A program made the translations under genes and the position numbers. The notes beneath the pieces were generated by a model that was given only the letters and a program-made list of their open reading frames with translations, searched no databases and was not told where the DNA came from. DNA of 64,000 nt from Gigaspora margarita. Lineage: Eukaryota > Glomeromycota > Glomeromycetes > Diversisporales > Gigasporaceae. The stretch lies in NCBI GenBank assembly GCA_009809945.1, contig WTPW01002195.1:45470-109469 (forward strand), given 5' to 3'. Below are positions 1 through 12,650 of this stretch, one piece after another (within the stretch, counting starts at the first letter, position 1; every line of letters begins with the position of its first letter).

Positions 1-208
1 AGAATTTTTTACAGTAAATCACTATAGAAATCACGTTCATTCCAATACAAAACTAACATAACCATATCTAAATCACTTGTATCACAATAGCGAGTAAGTA
101 CAGTAAACCAGAATTTTTTACAGTAAATCACTATAGAAATCATTTCATTCCAATATAAAACTAATATAACTCTTGTATCACTATAGCAAGTAAATACAAT
201 AAATACTA
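1..208. repeat. Two direct copies of a ~105-bp repeat
   Basis: Bases 1-108 and 111-208 are diverged direct copies, each starting with AGAATTTTTTACAGTAAATC and followed by CACTATAG and TCATTCCAATA-like blocks. The opening motif recurs at about 361. No coding signal is seen. Confidence 0.7.
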
Positions 209-214
209 TTAATA

Positions 215-362
215 TTGTCCACTTCGTGGACAATCACCAAATTTATTGTCCACTTCGTGGAGAAGCACCAAATTTATTGTCCACTTCGTGGAAAAACACC
301 AAATTTATTGTCCACTTCGTGGAAAAACACTAAATTTATTGTCCACGTAGTGTACAATAACA
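215..362. repeat. 31-bp tandem repeat, five copies, each a small hairpin
   Basis: Copies start at 215, 246, 277, 308 and 339 with exact 31-bp spacing. Each carries TTGTCCACTTCGTGGA, an inverted repeat (TCCAC-TTC-GTGGA), followed by an A-rich linker ending CACCAAATTTA. The fifth copy is diverged (TCCACGTAGTGTA). The array lies just upstream of the first kinase exon I can define, so it sits in its promoter, 5' UTR or an upstream intron. Confidence 0.85.
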
Positions 363-454
363 GAATTTTTTACAGCAAATCAGAAATATTGATAGTCATA
401 GTTCTTAATTATCAGTATATTTATTATTATATTTATTATTTTTTTAATATTAAG

Positions 455-1893
455 GTTTAAAGAAGAATTTCGTAATTGGACAAGTGACAATCACAACATT
501 GATCAATTAATTAAACAAACACAAATTAATGCTAAAAATATTATTGAATGGATACCCTTTAGCGAATTTACAAATATAAAGTATCTTGCTAAAGGAGGCT
601 TTGGCACTGTTTTTAAGGCAATATGGATTGATGGATATGTTATAGAACTTGATTATCAAAAGAATATATGGCAACGAGAAGCACAAATAGATGTTTGTTT
701 AAAGGGCCTTGATAATTCTAAAAATATAAAACAAGAATTTTTAGAAGAAGTAAGCATTATAATTTATTATTATTAAAAAGTAGTAATCTTATCAGTTATT
801 TATTTTAATTAATATTTTAGGTTAAAAATCAACATAAACATGGGGGCAATTCTGCAATTGCAATTTATGGAATAACCAAGAATCCAAAAGATAGTAACTA
901 CATGATGGTTATGGAGTATGCAAAGCAGGGAAGTCTCAGAAAATTGTTAGATAGTAAATATGGTAAATTAGATTGGGCTTCTAAAGTAGCTAACTTATAT
1001 TACATAACTGATGGGCTTAATACAATTCACGAAGCCAACCTAGTGCATAAGAATTTTTATTCTGGAAATATAGTTAATCAAAATATGTGTAATTCTTATA
1101 TTACTGATTTTGGCTTATGTAAGCCAGTGACACAAGACTCAAGTTCTAAAGCACTTTTTGGTGTGTTTCCCTATATTGCCCCGGAGGTATTATATACAAA
1201 TGGAAAGGAATACACTCAAAAATCAGATATTTATTCTTTCGGAATAATTATGTCAGAAGTTTTTACTGGATATCATCCATATCATGATATTCCACACAAC
1301 GAAGATCTAGCAACACGTATTTGTCTAGGTTATAGATCTAAAATTAGATGCGAAGTTCCTCAATTACTTTTGGATTTGATGAATAAATGTTTAGACGCAG
1401 ATCCTCAAAACAGACCAACTGCTGGAGAATTAGCTAGTATTCTGAATCATTTTTTTGACAATCTAAAAAATGAAAAAACTGAATTATTTAAGCAAGTTAA
1501 AAATATTAAAGGCATAGACAAAAATTTCTTAACATATGATCAAGTCAAATCGACACGATTCAAATATCAGACACACCCACAAGCTATTTATACAAGTCGA
1601 TGTTTGAATCTTTCAAAACTCCCTAAACCAGGTAGTAATATTTATATTTTTTAAAAAGTTAGTAATATGTCATTAATTTTAAAAATTTCTGAACCTGTTA
1701 ATATAGTAAATGCAGATAATGATATATATTTTCTCAAATTGAATTCAAATTATAGTTTTAGTATATTTATATGTATATTTTATAGGAAGTCAAACTATTA
1801 ATGATTTTAAAATTCCCGACGGTAAGTGATATTTGATTTACTTAGAATTAAACAGATTTATTGCTTATTTTATATTGGCATTTAGATGATTAA
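455..1893 (+). CDS. TKL-like protein kinase, probable pseudokinase (5' exon missing)
   Basis: Exons 455-749, 821-1631, 1786-1821 and 1886-1893 join in frame across three GT-AG introns (71, 154 and 64 bp), ending in PDDD-stop. The domain shows a glycine loop (KGGFGTVF), the VAIK lysine as VCLK (about 702-704), DFG (about 1105), APE (about 1179), SDIYSFG, and the PQNRPTA segment of the C-lobe. The HRD-N catalytic loop reads HKN..SGN at 1046-1054: the catalytic Asp is Asn, so phosphotransfer is doubtful. Architecture and the C-terminal YTSR tail match the expanded Sel1/TKL kinase family of Rhizophagus (family knowledge). The acceptor at 453-454 implies at least one upstream exon; a cysteine-rich N-terminal exon is usual in this family and is not seen, so it may lie left of the window or be lost behind the repeats. 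Otherwise the frame is open, which argues for a retained gene. Confidence 0.85.
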
Positions 1894-2767
1894 ATCAAGT
1901 AAAAGAAGTTATTGAATTGGGGACATTCTATTTATTATTGCCATGCTACTATAATTCAGCAATTGTTATATATCTTCATGTATGGGTACGTGTCTAAAAA
2001 GAAAAAAGATATATACCAATTTCGCAAACAACTGTTTTGCAGACAAAGTTGACCGATTTAAGTTAGGATTGGCCTGACTTATAGTTAATTGCTGGCTAGA
2101 TGTAGATTATTGGCGAAATGGTGGTCAGCAGGTTCTACTAAAGATATTATATAATAAAAATTATTAAATTTAAGTAGGTGTATATAAATTTATTAAACGA
2201 ATATTGAAATAATAAATATTAAAAATTTTCTTTATTATTGTTGTTGGTGGTACCCTTGTTATCTTAAATGATATACGAATATATTTTATAAATTTTTTTA
2301 AAAAAAAGTTATAAAATTAAAATATAAATATTAAGCTCCGAATTTCAACAGTTCCTGTTTCTTAGTATAATCAAAATCAAAATTATATTATATCTCGAAA
2401 CTGTGATCAATATTTTATAATCAATCCTTAAGATAATATCTAGTTAAAAAATAAAATAAAGTTCTTTACATTTTGTTCTAAAACGGTTTTGCTAAATCGC
2501 ACCACTCACCACAATGATTTTCACCAATCAAAATTTTTAAATGCAATGTAACGTAAAGATCTGGTGTAATATAAATTTTTTGCTGTTTCACGTATTTTTT
2601 TTAAAAAATGCCTAACTCAAAATTTTATCTATGAAACCCCCTAACCCCTAACTATTAACTCTAACTTAATATTTATTAATTTAAATTTAATTTTTGTTTA
2701 TTTTTTTATTTTTTTTTTGATATTGATCTTCACATTACACTGCATACTGGTGTTGAGCACCAGTGGT
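1894..2767. other. A+T-rich 3' flank of the kinase, no gene seen
   Basis: No ORF or RNA gene could be supported. About 2390-2425 resembles, in inverted orientation, the flank of the decayed kinase at 63.4 kb. Confidence 0.6.
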
Positions 2768-2938
2768 CAGTGTTTAAAATTAATCTTATTAAAAACTAAG
2801 CAATTCTTGTAAACATAATAAAAAAAATCAAAAAATTATGCAACACATAATAAAATCCGCAAATTCCTAAAAATTTTGCTTGTGGAATTAACTTTCAATC
2901 TGCATTCCGCAGATTCCGTATATAGATTTTAAACACTG
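2768..2938. mobile_element. hAT-type MITE, 171 bp
   Basis: Terminal inverted repeats CAGTGTTTAAAATTAATC / GATTTTAAACACTG are flanked by a perfect 8-bp duplication CCAGTGGT (2760-2767 and 2939-2946). The CAGTG end and 8-bp duplication are hAT hallmarks. It has no coding capacity. Confidence 0.8.
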
Positions 2939-3109
2939 CCAGTGGTGCAATTTAGTTCCCAGTGAAATTTAAATTCATTTAGCCATATCAAAATATGTAA
3001 AAAAAAAAAAAAAAGCCTCTAAATTCAGTTTAGATATATGATGACAAGTCAAACTATATTCAATAAAATAGGTAGATGAGAATAATTAAATATAAAATGT
3101 ATAACCATA

Positions 3110-3420
3110 ATATTTTGGTTATAATGCAAAAAGAATCTTAATATTGAGTTTACGTAGATAATAACATGGATGCCAACCAAATTTCGAGTTTGATTTCATC
3201 GATAGTCTCAAAACTCCATTTTCAAAATATGATACTTCAAAAACATAGATAGTATAAAAATATGAAATAACAAAATTTTTTTGTTATAAAAAGAATACCA
3301 ATTAAATTGTAAAATACAAATGTTAGATGAAAACTATCTTTTTTCACAAAACATATAGATATAGAATCATAAATTTTATATGTGCTTCAACTTGCAGATC
3401 CCTTAATTAAATCATTACCC
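3110..3420. repeat. Inverted duplicate of 62935-63230
   Basis: Matching blocks in reverse complement include CAAATTTCGAG, TTTTCAAAATA.GATACTTC, TTTTTTCACAAAAC and GCAGATCCCTTAATTAAATC. The partner copy lies beside the decayed kinase at the right end, so this is part of a diverged inverted segmental duplication of kinase downstream sequence. Confidence 0.65.
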
Positions 3421-3597
3421 TGAAAAATTTTTGACATTATACTTGACCGTTATAAACGGTATACAGACATTATCATATTATTTATTAACAGGTCATAAAC
3501 AACTAATACATTGAATCATATATTTTTAATCAAATTTTTGGTAACTCTGTACGTAACTGATTTTGGTGGTCAGGGCTACACGAACCTAGCATAGCCA

Positions 3598-3622
3598 CTA
3601 CGTACGTACGTACTGTACGTAC
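3598..3622. repeat. CGTA palindromic simple repeat
   Basis: A short run of TACGTACG units (ACGTACGTACGTACTGTACG) is self-complementary. No function can be assigned. Confidence 0.6.
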
Positions 3623-5260
3623 TCATGATATAGCTGGTATCGATTAATACTTATATGCATTAGTAATTAATCTGAAAAAAAGAAACCTGTTTTTTTTTTA
3701 AACCAGTTTTATTTTAAACTAATAACAAGATCTATATTAAACATTTAAAATCGCGTAAATAAAACCAGAAAAGGAAGCATAGAAAGCAAAATGAGAAATA
3801 ATAGTTAATGCAAGAGAATGGCATCAGTAATGGTAAATGACCTGAAATGACCTTCATGACTTAAATGAATAATGACTAGTCATTGGTCATTTCACGGTCT
3901 TAAATGACTTAGAATGTCATTTGATATTTGTTGACTAATAATCTAATACTTTTAGCCAATCAAAATTAAGAATTAAAAAACTAATTTTTATAAAATACAA
4001 TAATTATAGATAAATATCTCACATAAGATTATACAAGATAAATAATTTAATAAGAAATTTTATTAAAATGAATTTCTGCTATATGTCTCACAAAATTTCG
4101 TGATATAATCCCATGCATAATATGCAAAATGCAAGCTACGTGATATGAACATCCTTAATTGCAACTATATTAAGACAAATTTTTAATAAAATCATAAAAT
4201 ATTCAAAATATATGTATTTCGCTTTTTTTATATTACTCTTTGAGTGTAACATTGTTTAAATTAACATTTTGTTTGTATATAACAACGTGTTAAAAAATAA
4301 TAACTATTTAAAAAATTTTTATAAATAAAAAACTGTAATATNGNGAACTTTAAACAGTGATTATATAATCAAATATTGTTAAGCATTGTGAACATCAGTA
4401 TCTAAAGTTCATAGCTTTCACTTTGGAATTAGAGATCAACCCAATAATGCAATAAATAAGTAAATTACACATAATCCAACTCTATACATCAAGCGCAAAG
4501 CGCGTTATTCAACTGCAACATATCAAGCATTGAATCATCATTCTACTCATAAAATAGAAATACAAATGGTCATGGTATACATCAAACATCATGCCAACAA
4601 GTTAAACCTATTAATGGTATGGTTGATCAAGAAAGTATAAGATAAATGAAAAGTAAAAAAAAAAATAAAGCTTATTTACAAAACCAAAAATCTTCGGAAA
4701 AGTGAAAGTAATGTAGAAATCTAAAAGTNAAATAAATAAAAAAAAATTAGCTCAGCAATAAAAACATATACATAAAAAATAAAAATAACTTTTGATACCT
4801 AAACAATACTTATTAAATTGGAAGTTTCTTTAGATTGTCGATAATGCAGGTGCCAAAAGAATTCTCTATCTTAAAAATAAAGTTGTTAGAAGTTATACTG
4901 AAGTAAAAAATCATATGTTTNACTCTATTCTATTGTTCGTTGTATAATCTTGGTTTTGATTCAGTTGCATTAATCTGAATCTAAATATTATTTAAAGTTT
5001 CTAAGTACAAATAAATCATTATTTTAATTTAAACCTAACAAACAATTCGACTTACNATTAAATTATAAATCCAAATTTGCTAATTACTAAAATATTTCAA
5101 TCTTTTATTCAGTAGCTTTAAGTTGAAATGCTTCGATATAATCAATTTAATTTTCACAAGCTGTTTTCTGAGGACCACATGTTTACGAATTTACATTTTC
5201 ATTATTATAATATTGCGCCAACTCAAAAATTACATTTATTAAATTTCAGTGAATTACTAA

Positions 5261-8200
5261 TTAACAAGAAACAGGAGCTTCCAACATATCATTGAATAAT
5301 TCTAACAAATTCCATTTCGCTAATGGGTCATCTACTGGATGAGTAATACGTCCATACAATTCAAATTCAAGGGGTTCGCTATCCACTACTTCACCATTAT
5401 CTAAGCGACCCTCATTATCCAATGAGCTAATCAAATTTTCAACCATAAGTGACCAATTATCTTCAATATCGTCGACATCGTCGCTATCATCTACATCATC
5501 TATACTTTCATCATTCATTTCAACAGTTTCGTTTAACTGAGTTGAATCGTAAGAACCCGATGAATGGTTTTTTTCATTATTTCTTTCAGGTAAAAAAGAA
5601 TTAGTCAATTTCTCTTGTGCCGTATCTTCATCAAAAGATTGAACAGGAGTAATAATACGAATTCGTTTAAATTGATGCTCAGCCTTTTCAACTTCGCTAC
5701 GTTTTCTCTTGTTTAATATATTACTGCGTAATTGGCTCATAGCCAATACTTTATTATGCTAAAATCAATAAGCAAACTTAGTAATAGAAAATTATAAAAA
5801 AAAAAAAAATCCAATAATGTACGTACTGGTAAATGATTTTGACGTTTTGTGTGCAAAAAACCCATAGATGACCATAAACGTTCGACTGAGGCGGCATTAA
5901 CACAGATACCAAATAATTGTAGTGCCAATCGGGATAATTNTGGTGCTAATCCTTTTGCTGATTCCCAAAAATCCATAATATCTTCCTTAAATTGATTATA
6001 CGTTTCCTTATTAAAAGGAAATACCTCCCTTTGATAAAGTAAGAATTCACGCAAAATATGAGTTGGTGTTTCATCAAACCATGCATAGTAATAGTAGTTT
6101 ATCCATTGGCCAAAATGTGAATAAGAGAGACCCGGAATACTAGAAGAAAATTTAGAAAGCCTATATTTTGGATGCANAACAAATGACAAAAGGAGTAAGG
6201 GCTGTTCCCACTGTGCCCACCGATTCTCTAATCGGGTTACTATGTGATCAGAAAAATTAATATCATTATAATCTGCAAAAATCTTGATAATCCATCCAAA
6301 ACAATGCACAATTTCAAAAAGCCTCACGATGTCNTTTTGAAGCTTATTTAAAATACTGCATAACGNAAATAATAAATTCTGAAGCTCATATAGATGAATC
6401 CAAAAATGGGGATCTTCTATAATTGATATAATATCAGGCNAAAGNGTTTTAGATACATTAGTNTTTTCTGATAAAAATCGTTNTCGCGACCGTCCACTTC
6501 GAGAAGTACTTGCTGTCCCAATTTTGGTTGGTGAAAATTTCGTAGCTAACATCTAATTAATTATAATAAAAAATTTTGCCTATTATTAAAAAATGTTTTA
6601 TTATTTTATTTAACTAATAAATCTTACATACTTTAAGTGCGGACTCAGTTTTTAGAACAGAGTAAAAACAAAAATAAAAACTATTCCAACGTGTTTCACT
6701 AGGGGTCACAAGAGAAATAGTTTGTCCGTAGAAAGATCTTTGTTCATTTCGCAATAGTCCAGTAAAATATGGAGATNAATGAAAATAGCTTACAATACGT
6801 ATTGCTTTTTTTGATATTGCTTTAAATGTATCAGATGCCTTAAAAATATCGCCAAAAACCAAGTTCATTTGATGTGCCATACAAGGCATAAAAACCTTAT
6901 TTGGATACTCTACTCTTAGTTGACGCCTATAATAAAAAAAAGAACAAATAAAAAAAATTAGATTACATTTTTACTTAATTAATAAGCACGTCTGAAATGT
7001 GTGCCAGTGATCAGGTATTTTTAAAAAAATTGCAAGGCAGGGTCCTGACAAAATTTGGATATTATTTATAACAAATTTGGAATATTTAAATAATATCCAA
7101 AATTTTACGGTTCCTTGATGCAAGGTTAGAAAAGACTACCAATCAGATTTCAAGATCAGGTAAAATGTTACATGATAAGAAATTTGCTCATCTTGCCAAA
7201 AATCGGTTAGTTCTCAAAAATTTGTATAAGAAATCACCTTCTGTATTTAATTAAAAAATTTTCTTGAACAATTTCACTATATGTTGCACTAACAACCTTA
7301 ATACAAATGCTAACCTAGCATTAATGAATTTTAAAGAATTTTGCTCATTTTGGATGTGCGATCATTTCAGACGTGCAATTAATAATAAATGTGATTATTA
7401 CTTAACTTGCGGCTGCATACTCGCCAGCAGAATCTGACACATAACAATTAATTTTTATACCTTTTAATTCAGAATCATCCATGATATTTTTAATGAGAGC
7501 TTTCACATTTTCAGTTCTTGATCATTGATCACTAATATCCCATGCATTCCAGACCAAAGTTTCACCTTTAGAAGTGATCAACATGATACCAAAAAGATGC
7601 TCCTGTTTAATATTCGTCCAGCCATCACATGCTGCAGTTACACCAATTTTATCCGCATGTGCATATTGCAAGATTTCCTCAGTTAGCTTTTCAGAATATT
7701 TTGGAAGAATCCGATCACTTATAGCTCGTCGATTAAGCAACTTTAAATTTGGTGCAACATAATCAAAAACATCTCGTGTTTCCTGATTTTCCATAAAAGT
7801 AAAAGAAAGGCCATTGGATACTATCATACGTAATATCAGGTTTTCAAAATGTAGCTTGTCTTTATTGGATAGTGAACGCAAAGTATAACCAGTAAGGGAT
7901 GTTTGAGAATTTTTTTTTGGAATGAACTTTTTGGTAAGTAACGAATTAGCTTTTGAGGTTGTAGCAAGTGTAGAAGTTTTATTTTCAGATGCGGATTCAG
8001 CTTCGATTGCTATTGATTTGTTAAGGCAAGTAATTAATATAATATACAGTACTGTATAAATTAACTGTATTTATTTATATTAGTTACCTTTTTCATCAGC
8101 TTTTTTTCTGGTATCTTTTTTAATATCTTCAGGTACAGATCATGCAAGAATCTCTGAAACTTTATCTGCACTATATTCTGCTCTAAAATTTGGACAATCT

Positions 8201-8378
8201 TTAAGGTGACTTCGGCATAATTTTGCCTTGTTTGAAACAAAGCATTCAGGATTCGTAAGGCAACAGGCAATGTGTATTTTCGAATACATGATAGACAAAC
8301 TGCCTTTTTATTGGCCTTTGGATTGTCAGGAGTTGCTAATTGAAAAAAATCACGAAAATTATGTTCTTTTTTACCTAT
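5261..8378 (-). pseudogene. hAT transposase, copy 1, decayed
   Basis: Exons on the minus strand: 8378-8088 (BED zinc finger, CLSC then HLKDC), 8009 to about 7406 (DGWT of the catalytic core, then VSDSA), 6926-6632 (PCMAHQMNL), 6552-5827 (ending in the hAT dimerisation domain, NAASVERLWSS), 5758-5261 (acidic tail). Introns of 78, 79 and 68 bp have GT-AG borders. Lesions: a one-base deletion near 8260 splits the BED finger; the likely start codon is ATA at 8376-8378 (ATG in copy 2); a TGA follows ISDQ near 7522; and the donor at about 7405 reads TT instead of GT. Several Ns lie in the dimerisation exon. The product would be a nuclear cut-and-paste transposase; this copy cannot make it. Confidence 0.9.
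6986..7376. mobile_element. MITE inside a hAT transposase intron (copy 1)
   Basis: Terminal repeats GCACGTCTGAAATG / CATTTCAGACGTGC are flanked by a perfect 9-bp duplication AATTAATAA (6977-6985, 7377-7385). A 9-bp duplication suggests a Mutator-like source (inference). The same insertion is in copy 2 at 21874-22243, so it predates the split of the two hAT copies. Removing it leaves a ~90-bp intron. Confidence 0.85.
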
Positions 8379-9400
8379 TATTTTTGAACGAACAATACTC
8401 GCTACTGGATTGAAAAAAAAGAGATAAACTAAATCAGAACTGAGATAAACGAGATCAAAAGCAAGAATTATGAAGTACACAATGCCCAATTTCCATATAT
8501 GCTAAATTAACATACCCGTGTAATGATTCTTTTCTAATTTTAGTACAGTACATACATTTTCACCCTTCCGTTTCTATTTGAGAAAAACGTCTTACTTGAT
8601 GAATTCTACAGTCATGCAGCACCTCCTTTGCTCTAGACAAATATTTTAATTTTTTTTTTGTTCTGTATTTTTTTTTAATTTAATACTAATTTTTTTAATT
8701 TTTTTTTTTTTTTTAATATTTAATAATTTTTTTTTTTTTTAATAATATTTAATATTTTTTTTATTTTATTTATCATTTTTATTTTATTTCTTTATTTATT
8801 TTTTTTATTTGAATTATATTTTTTTATTTATTTTACTTTGTGAATTATAGTTCGCCAAACTGTTTCTAGCAGCTTTATACATTACACACGAATAAAAAAA
8901 GCACAAATTGTATAGACAGGTTCTAGTAAACTTCTTTCATTATAAGGAAATTATCATTAAATAATTATTGCGGGATACTTGATTTCTCCGCTTTCAATTA
9001 AAATGATTTTATATTTAATTCAACTGCTTCGCCTTAGATACACATTTATCNTTATTATTTTTGTTGACAAATGCTATCCTTTTCCTTTTATACAAAATTG
9101 ACTGTCTTATACTACAAAATTATTGGTATGTGTATCAATATATTGTGCATATATAAACTTTATCGAACTATGTACTGTTAATTATATCGGTATGAGGTAA
9201 TTTGTATTATAAATCATGCATAATGACCCAATGATACAAATGACCCAGGTCATCTCGAAATGATCTATGTCATTTGGTCACGAGTCATTTGCGAATGACC
9301 CAAAATTTGAATGACCATAATGACCGGTTATTTTAAGGTCATTCTAGATCATTGGTCATTTGAGCAAATGACCTAGTCATTTACCATCACTGAATGGCAT

Positions 9401-10525
9401 TGATTTTGGGTGTAGTGACTTTAAAAAGAAAGAAAAGTCTTTTATACATGATATCAAAAAAACAACAAGAATACAATAGATAATAGTAAATATGATGCCA
9501 AAATTGAGGGTATTCTTGTTAACAAATTTATCCCTAAATCTTTAATATCTGACTTTAGTATCATCCATGACATTTTTTAATAAACAGAATTGTTTTTATG
9601 AAGGCATCTTTTTGAAAAGTATAATTACTGTATTTATTGCAAGGTTGTTATATTTATTAATTCACTAATAATTAAAATTCTAATAATTTAAATTCGAATT
9701 ATTCTCATACTATAGAAACTGAATAATTCGTACATTAACACCAATTGATTATGTAAATGTGATTCTAACTGTCCAACAAATCTAATATAGCTGAAGTGGA
9801 TAAGACATGTGCTAGAGTCTAAAAACTAAATTATATATTGAAAAAAAGTTAAAAAAAAAACCTTTACAAGATACAGTAATAAATTATTTGTTGTACTCAC
9901 ATAAAGTTATAGACATATATATTCAAGCATATAATCTTAAAGAAACGGGAAGTAAACAATAACCACTTCCAATTATATTAAAAGACAAAAAATTAGTAGC
10001 TTTGAATTTCATATTTTTCAGAATTTTTTTCAAATGCACTTTTTATTCTTCGTCAATTATATTTTCGATATTAACTGTCAAATTTTTGTAATCAAAATTT
10101 TAAATACTGATTATTGATCTTGGTGGTTAGTGGCATAATTTCTATCTGAATTTTGGTATGTGGTAATGTCTAAATCTAAATTTATGTATTCATGTCGCAA
10201 CCAATGGTCATTACCTAAATTCAAAATTAATAAGTGCTGAAAGTAGTAAAGTATAATTGATAAATCATTGATTGATGTAGTGATGTTAAGTGATGTAATA
10301 AAATAAAAAAAAAAGTACTGTATATTTAAACAATTCGATCTACAATATATTTTTTTTATTTAGGGTTTCATAATTAAAACTAGAGAATCTTATTTTATTT
10401 TTCCTATTTATAATTTAACATAGTAAAAATGCTATTTAAAAAATCCTACTTATTTCGAAATACGCAACTTATTTGTTAATTTTGAAGCCCCTTATTATCT
10501 TCATTTTATTACAAATGTGCAAATT
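9401..10525. other. A+T-rich non-coding stretch
   Basis: No ORF of note, no RNA gene and no clear terminal repeats were found here. Confidence 0.5.
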
Positions 10526-10863
10526 ATGTCATCTAAAAATACAGCTGGATGACCACCAAAAGAAGTGTGGAAATGTTGCATTTAAAGTAACGATTTATCT
10601 AAAGTAACTATATACTTTATATCTAAAGTAGCCCTGGCTAAAATTACTTAATGCATGCATGAAGATCTAGTTTTAGGAGCTTAATTTTAACTAGGCCTAC
10701 TTTAGATAAATCGCTACTTTAAATGCAACAGAATATATCCAAAAAGAAGATCGTGGGCATTGTGGTGCATGGGTACGTGGGAAGCAGAAAGATTTAGGAA
10801 ATCATTTAGATATGAATATATGGCAGTTATTAGTGATGTTAAACAAAAAATTTCTTAGAATGT
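10526..10863 (+). pseudogene. Decayed BED-finger transposase N-terminus
   Basis: ATG at 10526 opens a frame with PPKEVWK and, beyond an inserted MITE (10575-10729), YIQKEDRGHCGAW and DLGNHL. This resembles the start of hAT BED-type fingers (GRPPKE.W.YF ... HL). A TGA replaces the Arg of GRPPK, the second finger Cys is not evident, and the frame closes soon after. Interpretation as a hAT remnant is inference from short motifs. Confidence 0.45.
10575..10729. mobile_element. Foldback MITE, ~155 bp
   Basis: Arms GTTGCATTTAAAGTAACGAT and its near reverse complement ATCGCTACTTTAAATGCAAC bound the element, which interrupts the BED-finger remnant between Lys and Tyr codons. Target duplication is short (possibly GAA) and unresolved. 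Confidence 0.7.
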
Positions 10864-10869
10864 ATTCGC

Positions 10870-11824
10870 GAGAAATCAACCTCTAGATGGCATTAATTCT
10901 AAATTTGTTGAAAACAAATTTAATATGGAATTCGATGTTGACGATTGGTGGATAATTTGGATTTGAACATTTTTAAATACCGATAAATAAATCAAAATGG
11001 ATTTTGTACCGGTAATAATAATTATAAATTTTTAGGTTTATATACATGTTATAGCGAAAGTATGATTAATAATTGTTACGTATAAATACATAATTGCATA
11101 ACTACACTACTACCGTATATAGTTATAATATTATTATAAGACAAAATTGCGACAATTAATTTAGGTTATGACATATATTTTGGATTTCGGCTTTTGTTTC
11201 NGATTGCGGCATAAATTATGGCTTGNCTAAATACTTTCGACGNAGCCGCAACTAATTTCTANGGCATGTATAGCTAGGGTCGTTGGTCATGCTAGNTTCN
11301 NGAAATTTATATGAAGATACNGCTANTCGTATAACATGCGTTTNCAATATAGAATTATAGTGTATATCAATACAATTACTCTTTTTTAATGAGCTGTTTC
11401 AAACTACTGATTTCCTATTGGGATAATTGGGACGCTTAAAGCCAAGTCCATCATGAATTTTAATTAATGTTAAGGTTAGGGTCAGTTTAAGACTTATATA
11501 GACTAAGATGAGAAGGTTCTTATAGGTAAAATCGTCCCCTCGACATTTTTTCTTAATGTACCAAGATAGGTTTAAACATTCGTTTCTTGTATTTGTCACA
11601 CTTTTTACTTTTTGACTTCTGACGTGTAAACAAAAAGTTTGCGATTTTGATTGGTCGTATGCAACGGAAAATCTCTGTATTTCCTATAATTGATAGATAT
11701 TATACTATATATTCAGTGTTGGCTTGACAATTTGACCAATTTGACCGGTCTGGTAAAGGACCTGTACTGGTCAAATTGGTTAAATAGAATATTTAAATAT
11801 ATAATTTATTATATCATATATATA
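10870..11824. other. Non-coding, with ambiguous bases at 11200-11345
   Basis: Several Ns occur at 11202-11345. Around 11714-11780 there are inverted copies of GACCAATTTGACC. The 66-codon minus-strand ORF at 11399-11599 matches no family I recognise and is not called. Confidence 0.4.
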
Positions 11825-12071
11825 TTAGGCCATATAAAGTTAATTTTTTGGTTCTCATAACATAAAATTTGAAAAATGACCCGGCAGCCCGGCTTTTAAT
11901 TTTATTTTAAAAAATTTTATATGTAGAAAACATAAAATTTTTCTATAGATATCTAAAAAAAAAAAAAAACAACCCGGATAATAAACATTGTCAAAAATTT
12001 TTTTCAAAAGTTTGCAGAAATTTGACCCGGCCGGGTTATGAGAACCAACTTATTAAGGTTGTATGGCCTTA
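11825..12071. mobile_element. Foldback MITE with TAAGGCCAT ends
   Basis: Left end TTAGGCCATATAAAG...TTGGTTCTCATAAC and right end GTTATGAGAACCAA...TATGGCCTTA are inverted repeats of about 38 bp. It lies between copies of GACCAATTTGACC. Flanks are too A+T-rich to fix the duplication. Confidence 0.7.
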
Positions 12072-12335
12072 TATTTATCTAATAGACTTGACCAATTTGA
12101 CCAGACCAATTTGACCAGCAAATTTTTGGTTGACCGTATATATTATATATTGTATGCAGGATATAATATATTTAATAGCTATAATAAAATATATATATGA
12201 TATATATATGTATAAGAAATACCTTAGCATTCGTGATTTATGTATAACATTATTAATCATATGATTATAGAACATGGAAACTAGATAATTTTGGGGTTAA
12301 CAATACTATAAACGTTTTGAAATTAGTAATACAGT

Positions 12336-12452
12336 AATGTTATCTGGCAGCTTACTATGATTTGTCTACCAAATAAATTTATTATTTGGCATAAACTATA
12401 TAGTTGTCAAATAATAAAATTTTTATTAGGCAGACTATCGTCATAAGTTACC
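12336..12452. repeat. Foldback palindrome
   Basis: TATCTGGCAGCTTACTATGA and TCATAAGTTACCAGATA form imperfect arms of about 50 bp around an A+T-rich centre, probably a MITE. Confidence 0.55.
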
Positions 12453-12650
12453 AGATAAATACGTTATCAGTCATGCAGATGCCTTATAACTTAATTATTT
12501 GGTCAAAAGATTTAAGATCAGCCTAAGAAGTTGACCAAATAAACCAGTTCTCAGGCAGGCACTGCCTGATAACTATTAATTATTTGGACAGTTTTGACAG
12601 TTTGAATAAGGTTTTAAACATATCGAAAGCTGTCCAAAATATATTCAAAC

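Larger units (their letters stand above)
3825..9392 (-). mobile_element. hAT transposon copy 1 (5.57 kb)
   Basis: Ends CAGTAATGGTAAATGACC (left) and GTCATTTACCATCACTG (right) are inverted repeats flanked by a perfect 8-bp target duplication AATGGCAT (3817-3824, 9393-9400). Both ends carry dense AATGAC/GTCATT subterminal repeats (3825-3930, 9225-9392), likely transposase-binding sites by analogy with other hATs. The transposase gene is on the minus strand; 3825-5260 and 8490-9225 are non-coding, with homopolymer A/T tracts at 8650-8830. It is the inverted counterpart of copy 2 at 19885-25919. Confidence 0.95.

Noticed and set aside
215..362. CRISPR-like spacing of hairpin repeats
   Set aside because: Linkers are near-identical rather than unique spacers, no cas genes exist, and the host is eukaryotic.
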